A stretch of 64,000 nucleotides of DNA from Limiplasma sp048370855 (GCA_048370855.1 DBGEOK010000111.1:1-64000), one strand, 5' to 3'. Counted from the stretch's first letter, positions 49,363-59,022 are shown. The notes: a model not told the origin generated them from the sequence alone. Translations and numbers: made by a program.

Positions 49363-50467
49363 GTTTGCGGCGGTAAGCGTTGCCCGCGACCTCGATCGCC
49401 CGGGCGGGGCACATCTCCTGGCAGCAATAGCAGGCAATGCATCCCTTAGGCGTAATAACGGCCTTTTGATCGACCAGCCGGATCAATTGCCGGGGGCAGG
49501 ACTCGGCGCACCGGCCGCAGCCGACGCATTTTTCGGGCAGCACTTTGGGCCGCGCGGAGCGGCGACCGCAAAGGCGGTGAAAAAGGCCGTTGGGCGTCAG
49601 AAGGCGTTCCCTGCCTATGATGGAATCGGGCAGGGTAAAGGACGGTTCAGCCGGCGTCAGGGGGTCGCCCATCAGAATAGGCGCTTCCCCCAGCAGTCCC
49701 CGCGCCCGCGCGGTCCGCAGAGTTGGGAATAGCGCCGGACGCAGGCCCATCAGGCGGGCGGCCTGCGCATCCAGCGCGTGCGGACAGCGGGAGGCAAGCG
49801 TATAACCCATGCGCCGCACAACGCCGCCGCCCGGGCCGTTGCCTTCCATGCAATCCACGGCGTCCAGCAACGTGAGCTGCGGAGAGACCGTTTCCGCCAG
49901 GTCGACCAGCAGGCCGGCAAAGGAATCGGACGTTGGCCGAAGGCAGTGAAATTCCGGCTTTTTCAGGCCGGGCACACAGCCGAACAGGTTCTTAACGCCC
50001 GCGGTCATCACCGTCAGCCCATGGGTTTTCAACTTTGCGCAGTTGATGACGACGTCCGCCTCCAGCACGGGCCGAATGAGCGGAAAACCGTTTTTGACGC
50101 CGGAAGCGGCGTCGGTGTTCAGTTCCAGCAGCTCCGATAAAGAATGAAGCCCGCAAGCGGCATAGACCTTGCGCAGCGCGGGCACGGTGTACACGCCTCC
50201 CGGGCTGTCGGCCAGCACGATCCTCGAGACGCCGTGCGCGCGCAGCCACCGCGCCACCGCGGCCAGAAAGGCGGGATGGGTTGTGACCGCCAGGCCGGGA
50301 GCGCGCGCGGCCAGCAAATTGGGCTTGAGCAACACGCGGCAGCCCGGAAAAAACAGGCCGCGCGCCTCGAGCGCCTCAAAGTGGAAGGCGACGGCTTGGT
50401 CCAGCGCCCGGCCTTCATAGGCGTCCACACGCTGAACCGATACAACGGGACGATCTGCGCTCGCCAT
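49355..50467 (-). CDS. DUF362 protein with two 4Fe-4S clusters
   Basis: A 370-residue iron-sulfur protein. Residues 1-290 are the DUF362 domain (VLLKPNLLAARAP, VLADSPGG, NCAKLKTHGLTVMTAGVKNLFG). The C-terminal 70 residues hold two ferredoxin motifs, CVGCGRCAESCP and CIACYCCQEMCP, each followed by the distal Pro. The family is widespread in anaerobes with unproved function, probably electron transfer or redox-linked binding. AGGAG precedes the ATG by seven bases. The stop codon lies inside a palindrome that is duplicated on the far side of repeat copy D. Confidence 0.9.
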   Translation of the reverse strand: MASADRPVVSVQRVDAYEGRALDQAVAFHFEALEARGLFFPGCRVLLKPNLLAARAPGLAVTTHPAFLAAVARWLRAHGVSRIVLADSPGGVYTVPALRKVYAACGLHSLSELLELNTDAASGVKNGFPLIRPVLEADVVINCAKLKTHGLTVMTAGVKNLFGCVPGLKKPEFHCLRPTSDSFAGLLVDLAETVSPQLTLLDAVDCMEGNGPGGGVVRRMGYTLASRCPHALDAQAARLMGLRPALFPTLRTARARGLLGEAPILMGDPLTPAEPSFTLPDSIIGRERLLTPNGLFHRLCGRRSARPKVLPEKCVGCGRCAESCPRQLIRLVDQKAVITPKGCIACYCCQEMCPARAIEVAGNAYRRKQP

Positions 50468-50516
50468 GGCAAACTCCTATCCTCGGCGCGCGGTCAGTTC
50501 CGGCGCGAGCACTATG

Positions 50517-50545
50517 ATCTTACCCTATCTCACTCATTTTGGCAA
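50517..50545 (-). promoter_or_regulatory. Promoter of the DUF362 gene
   Basis: Minus strand TTGCCA (50540-50545), a 17-base spacer and TAAGAT (50517-50522), 49 bases before the ATG. The match is moderate. Confidence 0.5.
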
Positions 50546-50950
50546 TGCAAAACCAAATGAAAAATTGCCTTAAACTTATGAAATACGACGCAAACGGCTG
50601 GGACGCGCGGGGATTGCCGAATGACGCGAAGCGGCGCGCCGTTTTCTGCTTTTTTAGCAAAAAGGCTCCGCTCTATTTCATGAAAAGGGATGTCAACAGA
50701 TCTTTTCAATGGCGGCTGCTTAGCAAACAAGCGCAGAACAACCGCCCAACAGCGACCGGTATCCGGTCGGCTTGGGCGGTTATCCGCTGTGTGCGCTTCC
50801 ACAGTACATGGGCAGGTTTTGAAATGGACGCTGATGGTTGTTGGAAAGCCGTCAATTCAGGGATAAGCGGGACTTCGCGCCCAACGCGCCCGGGCTGAAA
50901 GCCCAACGCGACGTCTCGGTTGCTTCCCGACGCCCAGCGGGCGCGGCGCC
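50546..50950. other. Intergenic region downstream of glgA with a nested hairpin
   Basis: No convincing gene lies in these 405 bases; a 119-codon plus-strand frame lacks a ribosome site and is interrupted by structure. AACCGCCCAA (50740-50749) pairs with TTGGGCGGTT (50772-50781), and inside it CGACCGG pairs with CCGGTCG. On the minus strand this is followed by TTGTTCTG and may terminate the glycogen operon about 170 bases after glgA. Confidence 0.5.
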
Positions 50951-52393
50951 TTATGCCTTGCCGGTCAGCTTTTGATAGATTTTTACATATTCCCCGGCGC
51001 TGTGGGTCCAGCTGTAATCGCCTTCCATGCCGCGCGCCTGGAGCACCTTCACGACATCCTTCTGATTGCGGAAGAAGCCCACCGCCCGGCGGACGACGTT
51101 CAGCATATCATGCGCGTTATAATTGAGGAAGGTGAAGCCGTTGCCCTCCTGCGTAAACTCGTTGTAACTGAGCACCGTGTCGCGCAGCCCGCCTGTTTCG
51201 CGCACAATCGGAACCGTGCCGTAGCGCAGCGAGATGAGCTGGCTCAGGCCGCAGGGCTCAAACAGCGAGGGCATCAGGAAGAAATCCGCGCCGGCGTACA
51301 GCTTGTGCGCCAGCTCGTGGTCCATGGCAAAACGGGCGGCAATCTTGCCGCGGTATTGCTGCTCCGCCCAACTGAACAGGTTGGTATAACGCGCGTCGCC
51401 CATGCCCAGCACGGCCATTTGCACGTTTTCATTCATGATATCGCCCAGCACGCAGTCCACCAGGTCAAGGCCCTTTTGGTTGGTCAGCCGGCCGACCATG
51501 GCGATGAGCGGAATTTTCGGATCTACCTTCAGCCCGAGGTCTTTCTGGAGGCGCGCCTTGTTTTCCGCCTTGCCGCTCATGTCCTTCATGCTGTAACGCT
51601 CATAGATGAGCGGGTCCGTCTCGGGGTTGTATTCCTCTACGTCAATGCCGTTCAGCACCCCGTAGAGCGAATCGCGCCGTGCGCGAATCAGCCCGTCCAG
51701 GCGCTCGCCATAATATGCGGTGGTGATTTCCTCGGCGTAGCTTGGGCTTACGGTGGAGATGGCGTCGCTGTACACCAGGCCGGCCTTCATGAAGTTGGCG
51801 CAGCCAAAGCATTCCAGCTTATCCGAGCTCCATAGGCCGTCGCCAAGGCCCAGCACATCCTGGACCTCCTTGATGCCAAAGATGCCCTGGTACTGGAGGT
51901 TGTGGATGGTAAACACCGTGCGCACCTGCGAATAGAACGGCAGATGGGCGTACTGAATTTTCAGCAGCGCGGGAATCATTCCGCTCTGCCAGTCATGGGC
52001 ATGCAAAATGTCGGGCTTGAACTCCAAAAGGGGCAGGGCGTTCAGGGCCGCGCGGCAGAAAAAGCCGTACCGCTCATATTCGTCCCCGCCAAGGCCATAA
52101 ACGTAAGGCCGGCCAAAGTAGTATTTATTATCCAGGAAATAATAGGTAACGCCGTCCTTGCGCAGCATTTGCACGCCGCAGTATTGCCGCCGCCAGCCGA
52201 GCTGGACGTCAAAATGCAGCAGGTACTGCATCTGCTCCTGCCACTTTTGCGGAATGGCCGTATACATCGGCAGGATGACGCGCACGTCGTGCCCCAGCTT
52301 TGCCAGCACGGGCGCAAGGGCGCCCACCACGTCTGCCAGCCCGCCCGTTTTGATAAACGGCACGCATTCGCTGGCGGTAAACAGAATATTCAT
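50951..52393 (-). CDS. glgA: Glycogen synthase, ADP-glucose type
   Basis: Retaining GT5 glycosyltransferase that extends glycogen from ADP-glucose. The 480-residue product has the ADP-glucose-binding KTGGLADVVGALAPVLAKLGHDVRVILP at the start, DWQSGMIPALL near residue 140, VGRLTNQKGLDLV near residue 303 and the PSLFEPCGLSQLISLRYGTVPIVRETGGLRDTV block near residue 385. GGGAG stands seven bases before the ATG. It is the last gene of the glgB-glgC-glgD-glgA operon. Confidence 0.97.
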   Translation of the reverse strand: MNILFTASECVPFIKTGGLADVVGALAPVLAKLGHDVRVILPMYTAIPQKWQEQMQYLLHFDVQLGWRRQYCGVQMLRKDGVTYYFLDNKYYFGRPYVYGLGGDEYERYGFFCRAALNALPLLEFKPDILHAHDWQSGMIPALLKIQYAHLPFYSQVRTVFTIHNLQYQGIFGIKEVQDVLGLGDGLWSSDKLECFGCANFMKAGLVYSDAISTVSPSYAEEITTAYYGERLDGLIRARRDSLYGVLNGIDVEEYNPETDPLIYERYSMKDMSGKAENKARLQKDLGLKVDPKIPLIAMVGRLTNQKGLDLVDCVLGDIMNENVQMAVLGMGDARYTNLFSWAEQQYRGKIAARFAMDHELAHKLYAGADFFLMPSLFEPCGLSQLISLRYGTVPIVRETGGLRDTVLSYNEFTQEGNGFTFLNYNAHDMLNVVRRAVGFFRNQKDVVKVLQARGMEGDYSWTHSAGEYVKIYQKLTGKA

Positions 52394-52441
52394 AACATTT
52401 CTCCCTTGTTTTGCTTGTTGCGCCCGGCCATGGCCCGGCGG

Positions 52442-53563
52442 TCAGATGACCATGTTTTTAGAAATGACGATGGGATATGCGCTTGGCCCGATCAGCCGCC
52501 CGTCGCGCTTGATGACGGCTTGCTTATCCAAAATGCAGTTTTCTAGCTGCGCGCCCTCCTCAACGCGGCTGTCCTGCATGATGATACAGTTTTTCACGCA
52601 GGCCCCCTTGTCGATCTGCACCCCGCGGAACAGCACGCTGTGCTCCACCGTGCCGTTGATGATGCAGCCGTCGGCCATCATGGAGTTGATAACCTTCGCG
52701 TCGTCCAGGTAACGGGCCGGCAGCTCGTCGCGCACCTTTGTGTAAACAGGCCGGTCGTCCGGGAAGAGGCGATGGCGGACGTCGGGCTCCAGCGTGGCGA
52801 GGTTGAACTGGAAATAGCTTTGCACGCTGTCCATCCGGAAACAGATATCCTTGTATTCATAGCCGCTTACGCTCATGCCGGCGTCGCGGATCATACGCTG
52901 GAAGATATCGCGCGTCAGGTCGTGATAGCCGTGCGCCGCGCCGCGGTCCACCAGGTCCATCAGCAGCTCCTTGCGCATCAGAAAGACGTCCATGCAGGTG
53001 TTGCCATAGCGGGGTTTGGTGGGGTCGATCTCGATGTCCACAATGGCGCCGTCGTCGTCCAGGTTGAAGTACGTGCCGTATTCGGGCCGCTGCATGGAAG
53101 GGTCCTTGGTGTACATAATCATCACGTCCGACCCGCTATGCATGAAGCTTGCGAACATATCGTTGAAGTTGGGGTTAAAAACGATCAGGCTGTTGCACAG
53201 CAGCACGTATTCCTGGCGGCTCCGCCGCAGGTAGCCCATATTGGAATGCAGCGCGTCCAGAGAGCCGTTGTATACGCCCACGTTTTCGCGCGTCAGGAAG
53301 GGCGGCAGAATATAGAGGCCGTCGTTCTTGCCGTGCAGATCCCATTCCTTGCCGCTGCCCAGGTGATCCATCAGGCTGTGATAATTTTTTTGCATGATGA
53401 CGCCCACGTTCCGGATGCCGCTGTTGACCATGCCGCTGACCAAAAAATCTATCACGCGGTAACGGCCCGCCACGGGCATCGCGGCAATGGCGCGCAGCAG
53501 CGTCAGCTCCCGCAGAAAGCTGTCTTTTTCGCCGGTATAAATGACACCCATTACATTTTTCAT
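52442..53563 (-). CDS. glgD: Glucose-1-phosphate adenylyltransferase, GlgD subunit
   Basis: A 373-residue homologue of GlgC that in Firmicutes joins GlgC to form a more active ADP-glucose pyrophosphorylase. It has the nucleotidyltransferase domain with a changed N-terminal loop (MGVIYTGEKDSFLRELTLLRAIAAMPVAGRYRVIDF instead of the GGxGxRL motif), consistent with a regulatory, catalytically weak subunit. The C-terminal left-handed beta-helix has repeated hexapeptides (MMADGCIINGTVEHSVLFRGVQI). GAGGA precedes the ATG. It follows glgC by 34 bases. Confidence 0.95.
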   Translation of the reverse strand: MKNVMGVIYTGEKDSFLRELTLLRAIAAMPVAGRYRVIDFLVSGMVNSGIRNVGVIMQKNYHSLMDHLGSGKEWDLHGKNDGLYILPPFLTRENVGVYNGSLDALHSNMGYLRRSRQEYVLLCNSLIVFNPNFNDMFASFMHSGSDVMIMYTKDPSMQRPEYGTYFNLDDDGAIVDIEIDPTKPRYGNTCMDVFLMRKELLMDLVDRGAAHGYHDLTRDIFQRMIRDAGMSVSGYEYKDICFRMDSVQSYFQFNLATLEPDVRHRLFPDDRPVYTKVRDELPARYLDDAKVINSMMADGCIINGTVEHSVLFRGVQIDKGACVKNCIIMQDSRVEEGAQLENCILDKQAVIKRDGRLIGPSAYPIVISKNMVI

Positions 53564-53597
53564 GGTGCTATCCTCGCTTCCTCAGCATATTTTCACG

Positions 53598-54770
53598 TCA
53601 TTGGGCGCGCTGTTCGCCGGCCTTCACCACCGAGCCGGCGGGCAGCTCGACCTGCTGGCCGACAACGGCGATATTGCCGGTTTCCTCGCCAACCGTCGCG
53701 CCCGCGCCGATTACGGCGCCTTCCGCGATAATCGCGCGGCGCACCTGGGCTCCGCGCTCCACCACGGCGCCGGGCATGAGCACGCAATCCACCACGCTGG
53801 CGCCCTCCTTGATGATGACGCCCGCAAACAGCACGCTGTGCTCCACCTTGCCGTACACCTCGCAGCCCTCGGTAATCAGGCTGCTTTTGACGCTGGAGCC
53901 GTCCGCGATGAAATGGGGCGCCATGCCGGGATTGCGGCCGTAGATACGCCATTTTTTATCGTACAGGTCGATGGGCATAGGCAGCGTCAGCAGGTCCATG
54001 TTGGCTTCCCACAGGCTTTCGATGGTGCCGACATCCTTCCAGTAGCCCTTGAAATCGTAAGCGAACATGCGTTGCTCGTCATGAAGCATGTTGGGAATGA
54101 TATTTTTGCCGAAATCGTTCGAGCTGGCCGGGTCCGCCGCGTCCTCGGAAAGATATTTGCGCAGCTTATCCCACGTGAAAATATACACGCCCATGCTCGC
54201 CTTATTGCTCTTGGGCTTGGCGGGCTTTTCCTCAAATTCCTCGATAACGCCGTCCTTGCCGGTATTCATAATGCCGAAGCGGCTGGCCTCTTCCCAGGGC
54301 ACCTCGCGCACGGCGATGGTACAATCCGCGTTATTTTGAATATGGAATTGGAGCATGGCGTTATAATCCATCTTGTAGATATGGTCGCCGCTCAGGATCA
54401 GCACATAATCGGTGTTGAACTGCTCGATAAAGGGAAGGTTTTGGTAAATGGCGTTGGCGGTTCCCGAATACCATTCCCCGGACTTGCCTTTTACGTATGG
54501 GGGCAGCACGTATACGCCGCCGTGGGCGAGGTCCAGGTCCCAGGGCGAGCCGCTGCCGATATAGGCGTTGAGCTTGAGAGGCTGGTACTGCGTCAGCACG
54601 CCCACAACTTCAATGGCGCTGTTGGTGCAGTTGCTCAGCGGAAAGTCGATGATGCGGTATTTGCCGCCGTAGGGGATGGCCGGCTTTGCCATGTCGGCCG
54701 TCAGGATACCAAGGCGGCTGCCCTGCCCGCCTGCCAGCAGCATCGCAACGCATTGCTTTTTGTTCATCAT
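53598..54770 (-). CDS. glgC: Glucose-1-phosphate adenylyltransferase, catalytic subunit
   Basis: Makes ADP-glucose from glucose 1-phosphate and ATP, the committed step of glycogen synthesis. The 390-residue product has the catalytic loop AMLLAGGQGSRLGILT near residue 10, KPAIPYGGKYRIIDFPLSNC, the IYQNLPFIEQ region, LSGDHIYKMDY near residue 125 and the substrate-binding EEKPAKP. The C-terminus is a beta-helix of hexapeptides. AAGGAG lies ten bases before the first ATG. It pairs with the GlgD subunit encoded next. Confidence 0.97.
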   Translation of the reverse strand: MMNKKQCVAMLLAGGQGSRLGILTADMAKPAIPYGGKYRIIDFPLSNCTNSAIEVVGVLTQYQPLKLNAYIGSGSPWDLDLAHGGVYVLPPYVKGKSGEWYSGTANAIYQNLPFIEQFNTDYVLILSGDHIYKMDYNAMLQFHIQNNADCTIAVREVPWEEASRFGIMNTGKDGVIEEFEEKPAKPKSNKASMGVYIFTWDKLRKYLSEDAADPASSNDFGKNIIPNMLHDEQRMFAYDFKGYWKDVGTIESLWEANMDLLTLPMPIDLYDKKWRIYGRNPGMAPHFIADGSSVKSSLITEGCEVYGKVEHSVLFAGVIIKEGASVVDCVLMPGAVVERGAQVRRAIIAEGAVIGAGATVGEETGNIAVVGQQVELPAGSVVKAGEQRAQ

Positions 54771-54882
54771 GGAGGGGTCACTCCTTCTCGATTTCGATGG
54801 GTTATCCGTTATCCGCGCTCAGAGGCGCTCGGCTACGCGCGCTCTTTGCAGGAAGCTCCCGGCGGGGAGCGCATGCGAAGGC

Positions 54883-56883
54883 TCAAAGGCGTTTGTCATC
54901 CTTGCCCCCCTTCCTTCGGCGGATGCTGGCTGCCGGCGAGGCGAAGCGAAGCTTGCGCTTGGCCTTGGGCAGGAGCTTGTCGTATGTAAAGTATACGCAG
55001 CTAAGCGGAGGGACGCATATTTCCGCCCAGTATGGGAAGCCGTTAAACTCGCCGGGCATGGCGGTCAGCTCAAACGCGTTGTACTGGTTGCTGCCGCCGT
55101 ATTCAGCCCGGTCGGTATTGAACAGCTCGTTCAGCGTCCCGCCCACTGGAAGGCCGATGCGGTAGATTGGATGAAAAACCGGCGTGAAGTTGGCCACGCA
55201 TAGGATGGCGCGGCCCTTCCGATCCGTGCGCAGAAAGGCGATCACGCTGTTATCGGAATCGTTGGCGGTAATCCACTGAAAGCCGTCCCACGAGCCGTCC
55301 ACCTCATAAAGCGCCGGGGTTTCGAGATAAAGCCGGTTGAGGCGCTTAACGCAGCTTTGAAGCGGCGCGTGGCGCTCGTACACCAGCAGGAACCAATCGA
55401 GCTGGTCGTCATATTTCCATTCGATAAAATGGGCAAACTCGCCGCCCATGAACAGCAGCTTCTTGCCGGGGTGCGCCATGGTATAGCCATACAGCGCGCG
55501 AAGCCCGGCAAATTTTTTCCACAAATCGCCCGGATTCTTGTCAAGCATGCTGTGCTTGCCATGCACCACCTCGTCGTGCGAGAAGGGCAGGATATAGTTT
55601 TCGCTGAAGGCGTAAAACAGGCTGAAGGTCAGCTTGTCGTGATGATACCTGCGGTATATGGGGTCCAGCTTGACGTAGGAGAGGATGTCGTTCATCCAGC
55701 CCATGTTCCATTTGAAGCCAAAGCCCAGGCCGCCCAGGTAGGTGGGAGCCGTCACCATGGGAAAGGCCGTGCTTTCCTCCGCGATCATCATCAAGCCGGG
55801 GAAGTCGTGGTAAACGGTTTCGTTCAGGCGGCGGAGGAAGTTGATGCCGTCCAGGTTTTCCCGCCCGCCAAAGCAGTTGGGAAGATATCGTCCCGGCTCC
55901 TTGCAAAAGTCGTAATAGATGATGCCGCTGACCGCGTCCACGCGAAGGCCGTCGGCGTGGAACACATCCAGCCAATAACAGGCGTTGCTGAGGAGGTAGC
56001 TGCAAACCTCTCCGCGGGCGAAGTCGAACAGCATCGTGCCCCATTGAGGAATCTCGCCCCGGCGCGGGTCAGGATGGTTGTACAGATCCGTTCCGTCAAA
56101 CTTGAAAAGCCCCATCGCGTCGCGCGGGAAATGCGCGGGCACCCAATCCAGGATGACGCCGACGCCCGCCTGATGGCAGCGGTCGATCAGCTCCATTAGC
56201 TGCTTTGGCGTGCCGTAACGCGCCGTGGCGGCATAAAACCCTGTGACCTGGTAGCCCCAGCTCATATCCAGGGGATGCTCCATGACGGGCAGCAGCTCGA
56301 TGTGGGTATAGCCCATCTCCTGGATGTAGGGAATAAGCTGGTCGGCAAACTCGAGATAGGTGAGGAACTCGCCGTCCGGGTGACGCCTCCACGAGCCGAT
56401 ATGCACCTCGTAAATGTTGACGGGGCTGGCATAGGGGTTAAAGCTCTGGCGGCGGGCGAGCCATTCCCCGTCGCCCCATTCATAGCCGTCCAGGTCGTAG
56501 AGACGGGAGGCTGTATTGGGGCGCAGCTCGCTGTAAAAGCCGTAGGGGTCGGCCTTCATGCGCCAGAGGTCGTCCGCGCCCCACACGGCGTACTTGTACG
56601 CGGGGTAGCCGTCCTCGGGCGCGTCTGTCCACAGCTCGTCCTCCGTCAGGCGCAGCTCCCAGGTGCCGTCATACTGCTTTTGCATGGGCGTGCGGCTTTT
56701 ATCCCAGCCGTTAAAGCTGCCGATGAGGGCCACGTGCTTGGCGTTGGGCGCCCATACGCTGAAATGCCATTTGCGCGTTTCCCCCTCCATGCACGGATGA
56801 GCGCCCAGCATTTGATAGGCTCGCCTGTTTGTCCCTTGGTGAAACGTATCGCGGATTTCTGCCGATGGCGCATGATACAGCAT
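54883..56883 (-). CDS. glgB: 1,4-alpha-glucan branching enzyme
   Basis: GH13 enzyme forming alpha-1,6 branches in glycogen. The 666-residue product has an N-terminal CBM48 domain (WHFSVWAPNAKHVALIGSFNGW). It carries the GH13 motifs: VILDWVPAHFP, DGLRVDAVSGIIYYD with the nucleophile Asp, the acid Glu in MIAEEST and the LPFSHDEVVHGKHSML block with the transition-state Asp. GGGAGGA stands before the ATG. It is the first gene of the glycogen operon, with a promoter upstream. The C-terminal tail is unusually basic (KLLPKAKRKLRF, ending RRRKGGKDDKRL). Confidence 0.96.
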   Translation of the reverse strand: MLYHAPSAEIRDTFHQGTNRRAYQMLGAHPCMEGETRKWHFSVWAPNAKHVALIGSFNGWDKSRTPMQKQYDGTWELRLTEDELWTDAPEDGYPAYKYAVWGADDLWRMKADPYGFYSELRPNTASRLYDLDGYEWGDGEWLARRQSFNPYASPVNIYEVHIGSWRRHPDGEFLTYLEFADQLIPYIQEMGYTHIELLPVMEHPLDMSWGYQVTGFYAATARYGTPKQLMELIDRCHQAGVGVILDWVPAHFPRDAMGLFKFDGTDLYNHPDPRRGEIPQWGTMLFDFARGEVCSYLLSNACYWLDVFHADGLRVDAVSGIIYYDFCKEPGRYLPNCFGGRENLDGINFLRRLNETVYHDFPGLMMIAEESTAFPMVTAPTYLGGLGFGFKWNMGWMNDILSYVKLDPIYRRYHHDKLTFSLFYAFSENYILPFSHDEVVHGKHSMLDKNPGDLWKKFAGLRALYGYTMAHPGKKLLFMGGEFAHFIEWKYDDQLDWFLLVYERHAPLQSCVKRLNRLYLETPALYEVDGSWDGFQWITANDSDNSVIAFLRTDRKGRAILCVANFTPVFHPIYRIGLPVGGTLNELFNTDRAEYGGSNQYNAFELTAMPGEFNGFPYWAEICVPPLSCVYFTYDKLLPKAKRKLRFASPAASIRRRKGGKDDKRL

Positions 56884-56939
56884 CGGATCATCCTCCCAGC
56901 TTCTTGGATTTGATCACAGACAGACACAAGGTAAGATTT

Positions 56940-56967
56940 TCTATATGCCTATTGTATTCGTTCACAA
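56940..56967 (-). promoter_or_regulatory. Promoter of the glycogen operon
   Basis: Minus strand TTGTGA (56962-56967), a 16-base spacer and TATAGA (56940-56945), 56 bases before the glgB start. Confidence 0.6.
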
Positions 56968-57026
56968 GGCCCTTCGTCAAGCCATTTCGGAACTTTTTCT
57001 ATAATTTTCTGCTTCGGGCATGCATT

Positions 57027-57055
57027 TTGCTATTTTGACGGGCCTGCCGTATAAT
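57027..57055 (+). promoter_or_regulatory. Promoter of the nagZ-like gene
   Basis: TTGCTA (57027-57032), a 17-base spacer and TATAAT (57050-57055), 46 bases before the ATG at 57102. It is divergent from the glgB promoter. Confidence 0.75.
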
Positions 57056-57101
57056 GACTGAAGACCGTGCTCAAAACGCATGGGGGGAAGGGGAACCGCG
57101 T

Positions 57102-58256
57102 ATGCACAGAAGATGGATCGCCATGCTTTTGTCCTGCCTGGCGCTTCATATGCGCTTGGCGCCGCCCGCGCGGGCGGCGGATGAGCCGGGGCGGGAAAAG
57201 GCGGCGGGTACGGTCGCCGCGCTTGTTTCAGAAATGAGCCTGGAGGAAAAGGTTTGCCAGCTTTTTTTCGTTAGGCCGGAGGATTTTTCAAGGATCAGCA
57301 GCGTGACGAAGAAAAGCGCCAAGCTGGAAAGGGGCTTTCAAAAGTTTCCGGTGGGCGGCGTGATCCTGTTCCCGGGCAATATCAAAAGCGATGGGCAGCT
57401 CGCCTCCCTGAACGAGGCCATGCAGAGCTATGCCCGGGAGAAGCGGGGAATCGGCCTGTTTATCGGCGTGGACGAGGAAGGCGGCGGCGTGGCGCGCGTG
57501 GCCGGGAAGCTGAGGCTGAAGAATGCCGCGCCCGCCATGAGCGTCATTGGGGAAAGCGGAGATCCGGAGCGGGCTTACGAGGCGGGCCTTCAAATAGGGG
57601 AATACCTAAGCGGCTACGGCTTTACGATGGATTTTGCCCCGGTGGCCGACGTGCGGACGGATGTGGACGGCGCGGAAATCACGCTGCGTTCCTTCGGTTA
57701 CGAGCCGAAGCTGGTGAGCGAGATGGTGTTCCGCTTTGTTGAGGGGCTTCAGCAAAGGGGGGTGCTGGCGGTGCTCAAGCACTTTCCCGGCCATGGCGCG
57801 GCGGCCGGCGACACCCATAGCGGAAAATCCGTATCGACGCGGACGGCGGAGGCGTGGCGGAGCTGTGAATGGCTGCCTTTTCAAAGCGGCCTGGAGGCCG
57901 GCGCAAGGGCGGTTTTGATTTCTCATCAAACGGCTGCCGCGGTGGACGCGCAAGCGCCGGCGAGCCTTTCCCGGCGGATTGTGACCGAGCTTTTGCGCGG
58001 CGAACTGGGGTTTGAAGGCGTCGTGATCACCGACGCGCTGCGCATGGAGGCGGTCGCCGGGCAATACGGCTCCGGCGAAGCGTGCGTAAGAGCCGTTTTA
58101 GCGGGCTGCGACATGCTCCTTTTGCCCAAGAATTTTTCCAACGGCTATCAGGGGGTGCTCAACGCCGTAAAGGAAGGGCGGATCACCGAGGAGCGGATCG
58201 ACCGGAGCGTGGCGAGAATCCTGACGCTCAAGGCCGAATGGGGGCTTTTGGAATAA
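57102..58256 (+). CDS. nagZ: Beta-N-acetylhexosaminidase, GH3 (NagZ type)
   Basis: A 384-residue glycosidase that removes N-acetylglucosamine from muropeptides or chitooligosaccharides. The N-terminus is a signal peptide (AMLLSCLALHMRLAPPARA), so the enzyme is exported. NagZ motifs follow: MSLEEKVCQLFFV, GVDEEGGGVARV, the phosphate/sugar-binding KHFPGHGAAAGDTHSG near residue 230 and the nucleophile Asp in VVITDALRMEAV near residue 310. The GGGAAGGGG site and eight-base spacing fix the start at 57102. It is monocistronic, ending at a hairpin terminator. Confidence 0.93.
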   Translation: MHRRWIAMLLSCLALHMRLAPPARAADEPGREKAAGTVAALVSEMSLEEKVCQLFFVRPEDFSRISSVTKKSAKLERGFQKFPVGGVILFPGNIKSDGQLASLNEAMQSYAREKRGIGLFIGVDEEGGGVARVAGKLRLKNAAPAMSVIGESGDPERAYEAGLQIGEYLSGYGFTMDFAPVADVRTDVDGAEITLRSFGYEPKLVSEMVFRFVEGLQQRGVLAVLKHFPGHGAAAGDTHSGKSVSTRTAEAWRSCEWLPFQSGLEAGARAVLISHQTAAAVDAQAPASLSRRIVTELLRGELGFEGVVITDALRMEAVAGQYGSGEACVRAVLAGCDMLLLPKNFSNGYQGVLNAVKEGRITEERIDRSVARILTLKAEWGLLE

Positions 58257-58269
58257 GCGGTAAAGGAAA

Positions 58270-58319
58270 GGCGGGAGCGGTCCGCGCCTTTTTGCGCGCG
58301 GCCTCCGCTCCCGCCGGTT
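58270..58319. terminator. Bidirectional terminator between nagZ and the SSB-like gene
   Basis: GGCGGGAGCGG (58270-58280) pairs with CCGCTCCCGCC (58305-58315), and the loop contains CCTTTTTGCGCGCGG. GGTTTCT follows on the plus strand. The two converging genes end on either side of it. Confidence 0.75.
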
Positions 58320-58321
58320 TC

Positions 58322-59008
58322 TCAGCAATCCCTCATGCCGCCATAGCGGCTTTGCGCTTGCATCTGTGTGGGAAGGCCATGGTATTCGGAACGGGTTTCA
58401 TCCTTGAGCGCGGCCAGGCGGCTGACGCTCACCTCATAGGCCACCTTGTTGAGCGTGGTTCCGTCGGGCATTTGTTTTTGATAGGCCCGGCTTTGAAAGC
58501 GCCCGACGAGCTGCACCTTGTCGCCAATTTTCAGGTTGGCGGCGTACCGGGCCGTGCGGCCCCAGGTGATACAGGGAATATAATCGCTTTTGCCATAGGA
58601 GCGGTTCACCGCCAGCATCAGGTCGGCAATTTCGCGCCCGAACGGCGTGGTGCGGTAGCTGGGCGGCTTGCACAGCGCTCCGGTAAGCTGGACCCGGTTG
58701 GGGTTCTCTTCCTCGTTATCGGGCAGAAGGTGCTGGGCGAACGCCGTAATCAGAAGCCGGCCGGCGCCTTCCACGACCTTGTTGTAGCTTCGGAGCTGGC
58801 CGTCCATGCAAAGCATGCTTCCCGCTGAGATCGGCTCGTCAATCAACAGGCGCTCGCTGATGGTGATGGGCAGAAAATCCTCCGCGCCGCTTAAACGCGG
58901 CACCCGTAGCGTGGTGACATAGAATTGTTCCCCAAACAGCTCGTGCCCAAATTGCAGGCTTTCACAGATCTGTCCCCGTAGATGGATGATGTTTCCCGTT
59001 TCTTCCAT
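58322..59008 (-). CDS. Single-stranded DNA-binding protein with two OB folds
   Basis: A 228-residue protein with two successive SSB-like OB folds. The first (residues 1-100) has GNIIHLRGQICESLQF, FYVTTLRVPRLSG and DGQLRSYNKV. The second (103-205) has NRVQLTGALCKPPSYRTTPFGREIADLMLAVNR, YIPCITWGRTARYAANLKIGDKVQLVGRFQSRAY and the closing VSVSRL strand. Ordinary SSB has one OB fold and an acidic tail; this one lacks the DDDIPF-type tail. Two-OB SSB relatives are common in Clostridia. GAGGTG precedes the ATG by seven bases. It is co-transcribed with the deacetylase upstream. Confidence 0.88.
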   Translation of the reverse strand: MEETGNIIHLRGQICESLQFGHELFGEQFYVTTLRVPRLSGAEDFLPITISERLLIDEPISAGSMLCMDGQLRSYNKVVEGAGRLLITAFAQHLLPDNEEENPNRVQLTGALCKPPSYRTTPFGREIADLMLAVNRSYGKSDYIPCITWGRTARYAANLKIGDKVQLVGRFQSRAYQKQMPDGTTLNKVAYEVSVSRLAALKDETRSEYHGLPTQMQAQSRYGGMRDC

Positions 59009-59022
59009 GTTTTTTCACCTCG

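Noticed and set aside
50539..50898. 119-codon plus-strand ORF after the DUF362 promoter
   Set aside because: No ribosome site, no familiar motif, and it runs through a nested hairpin; treated as intergenic.
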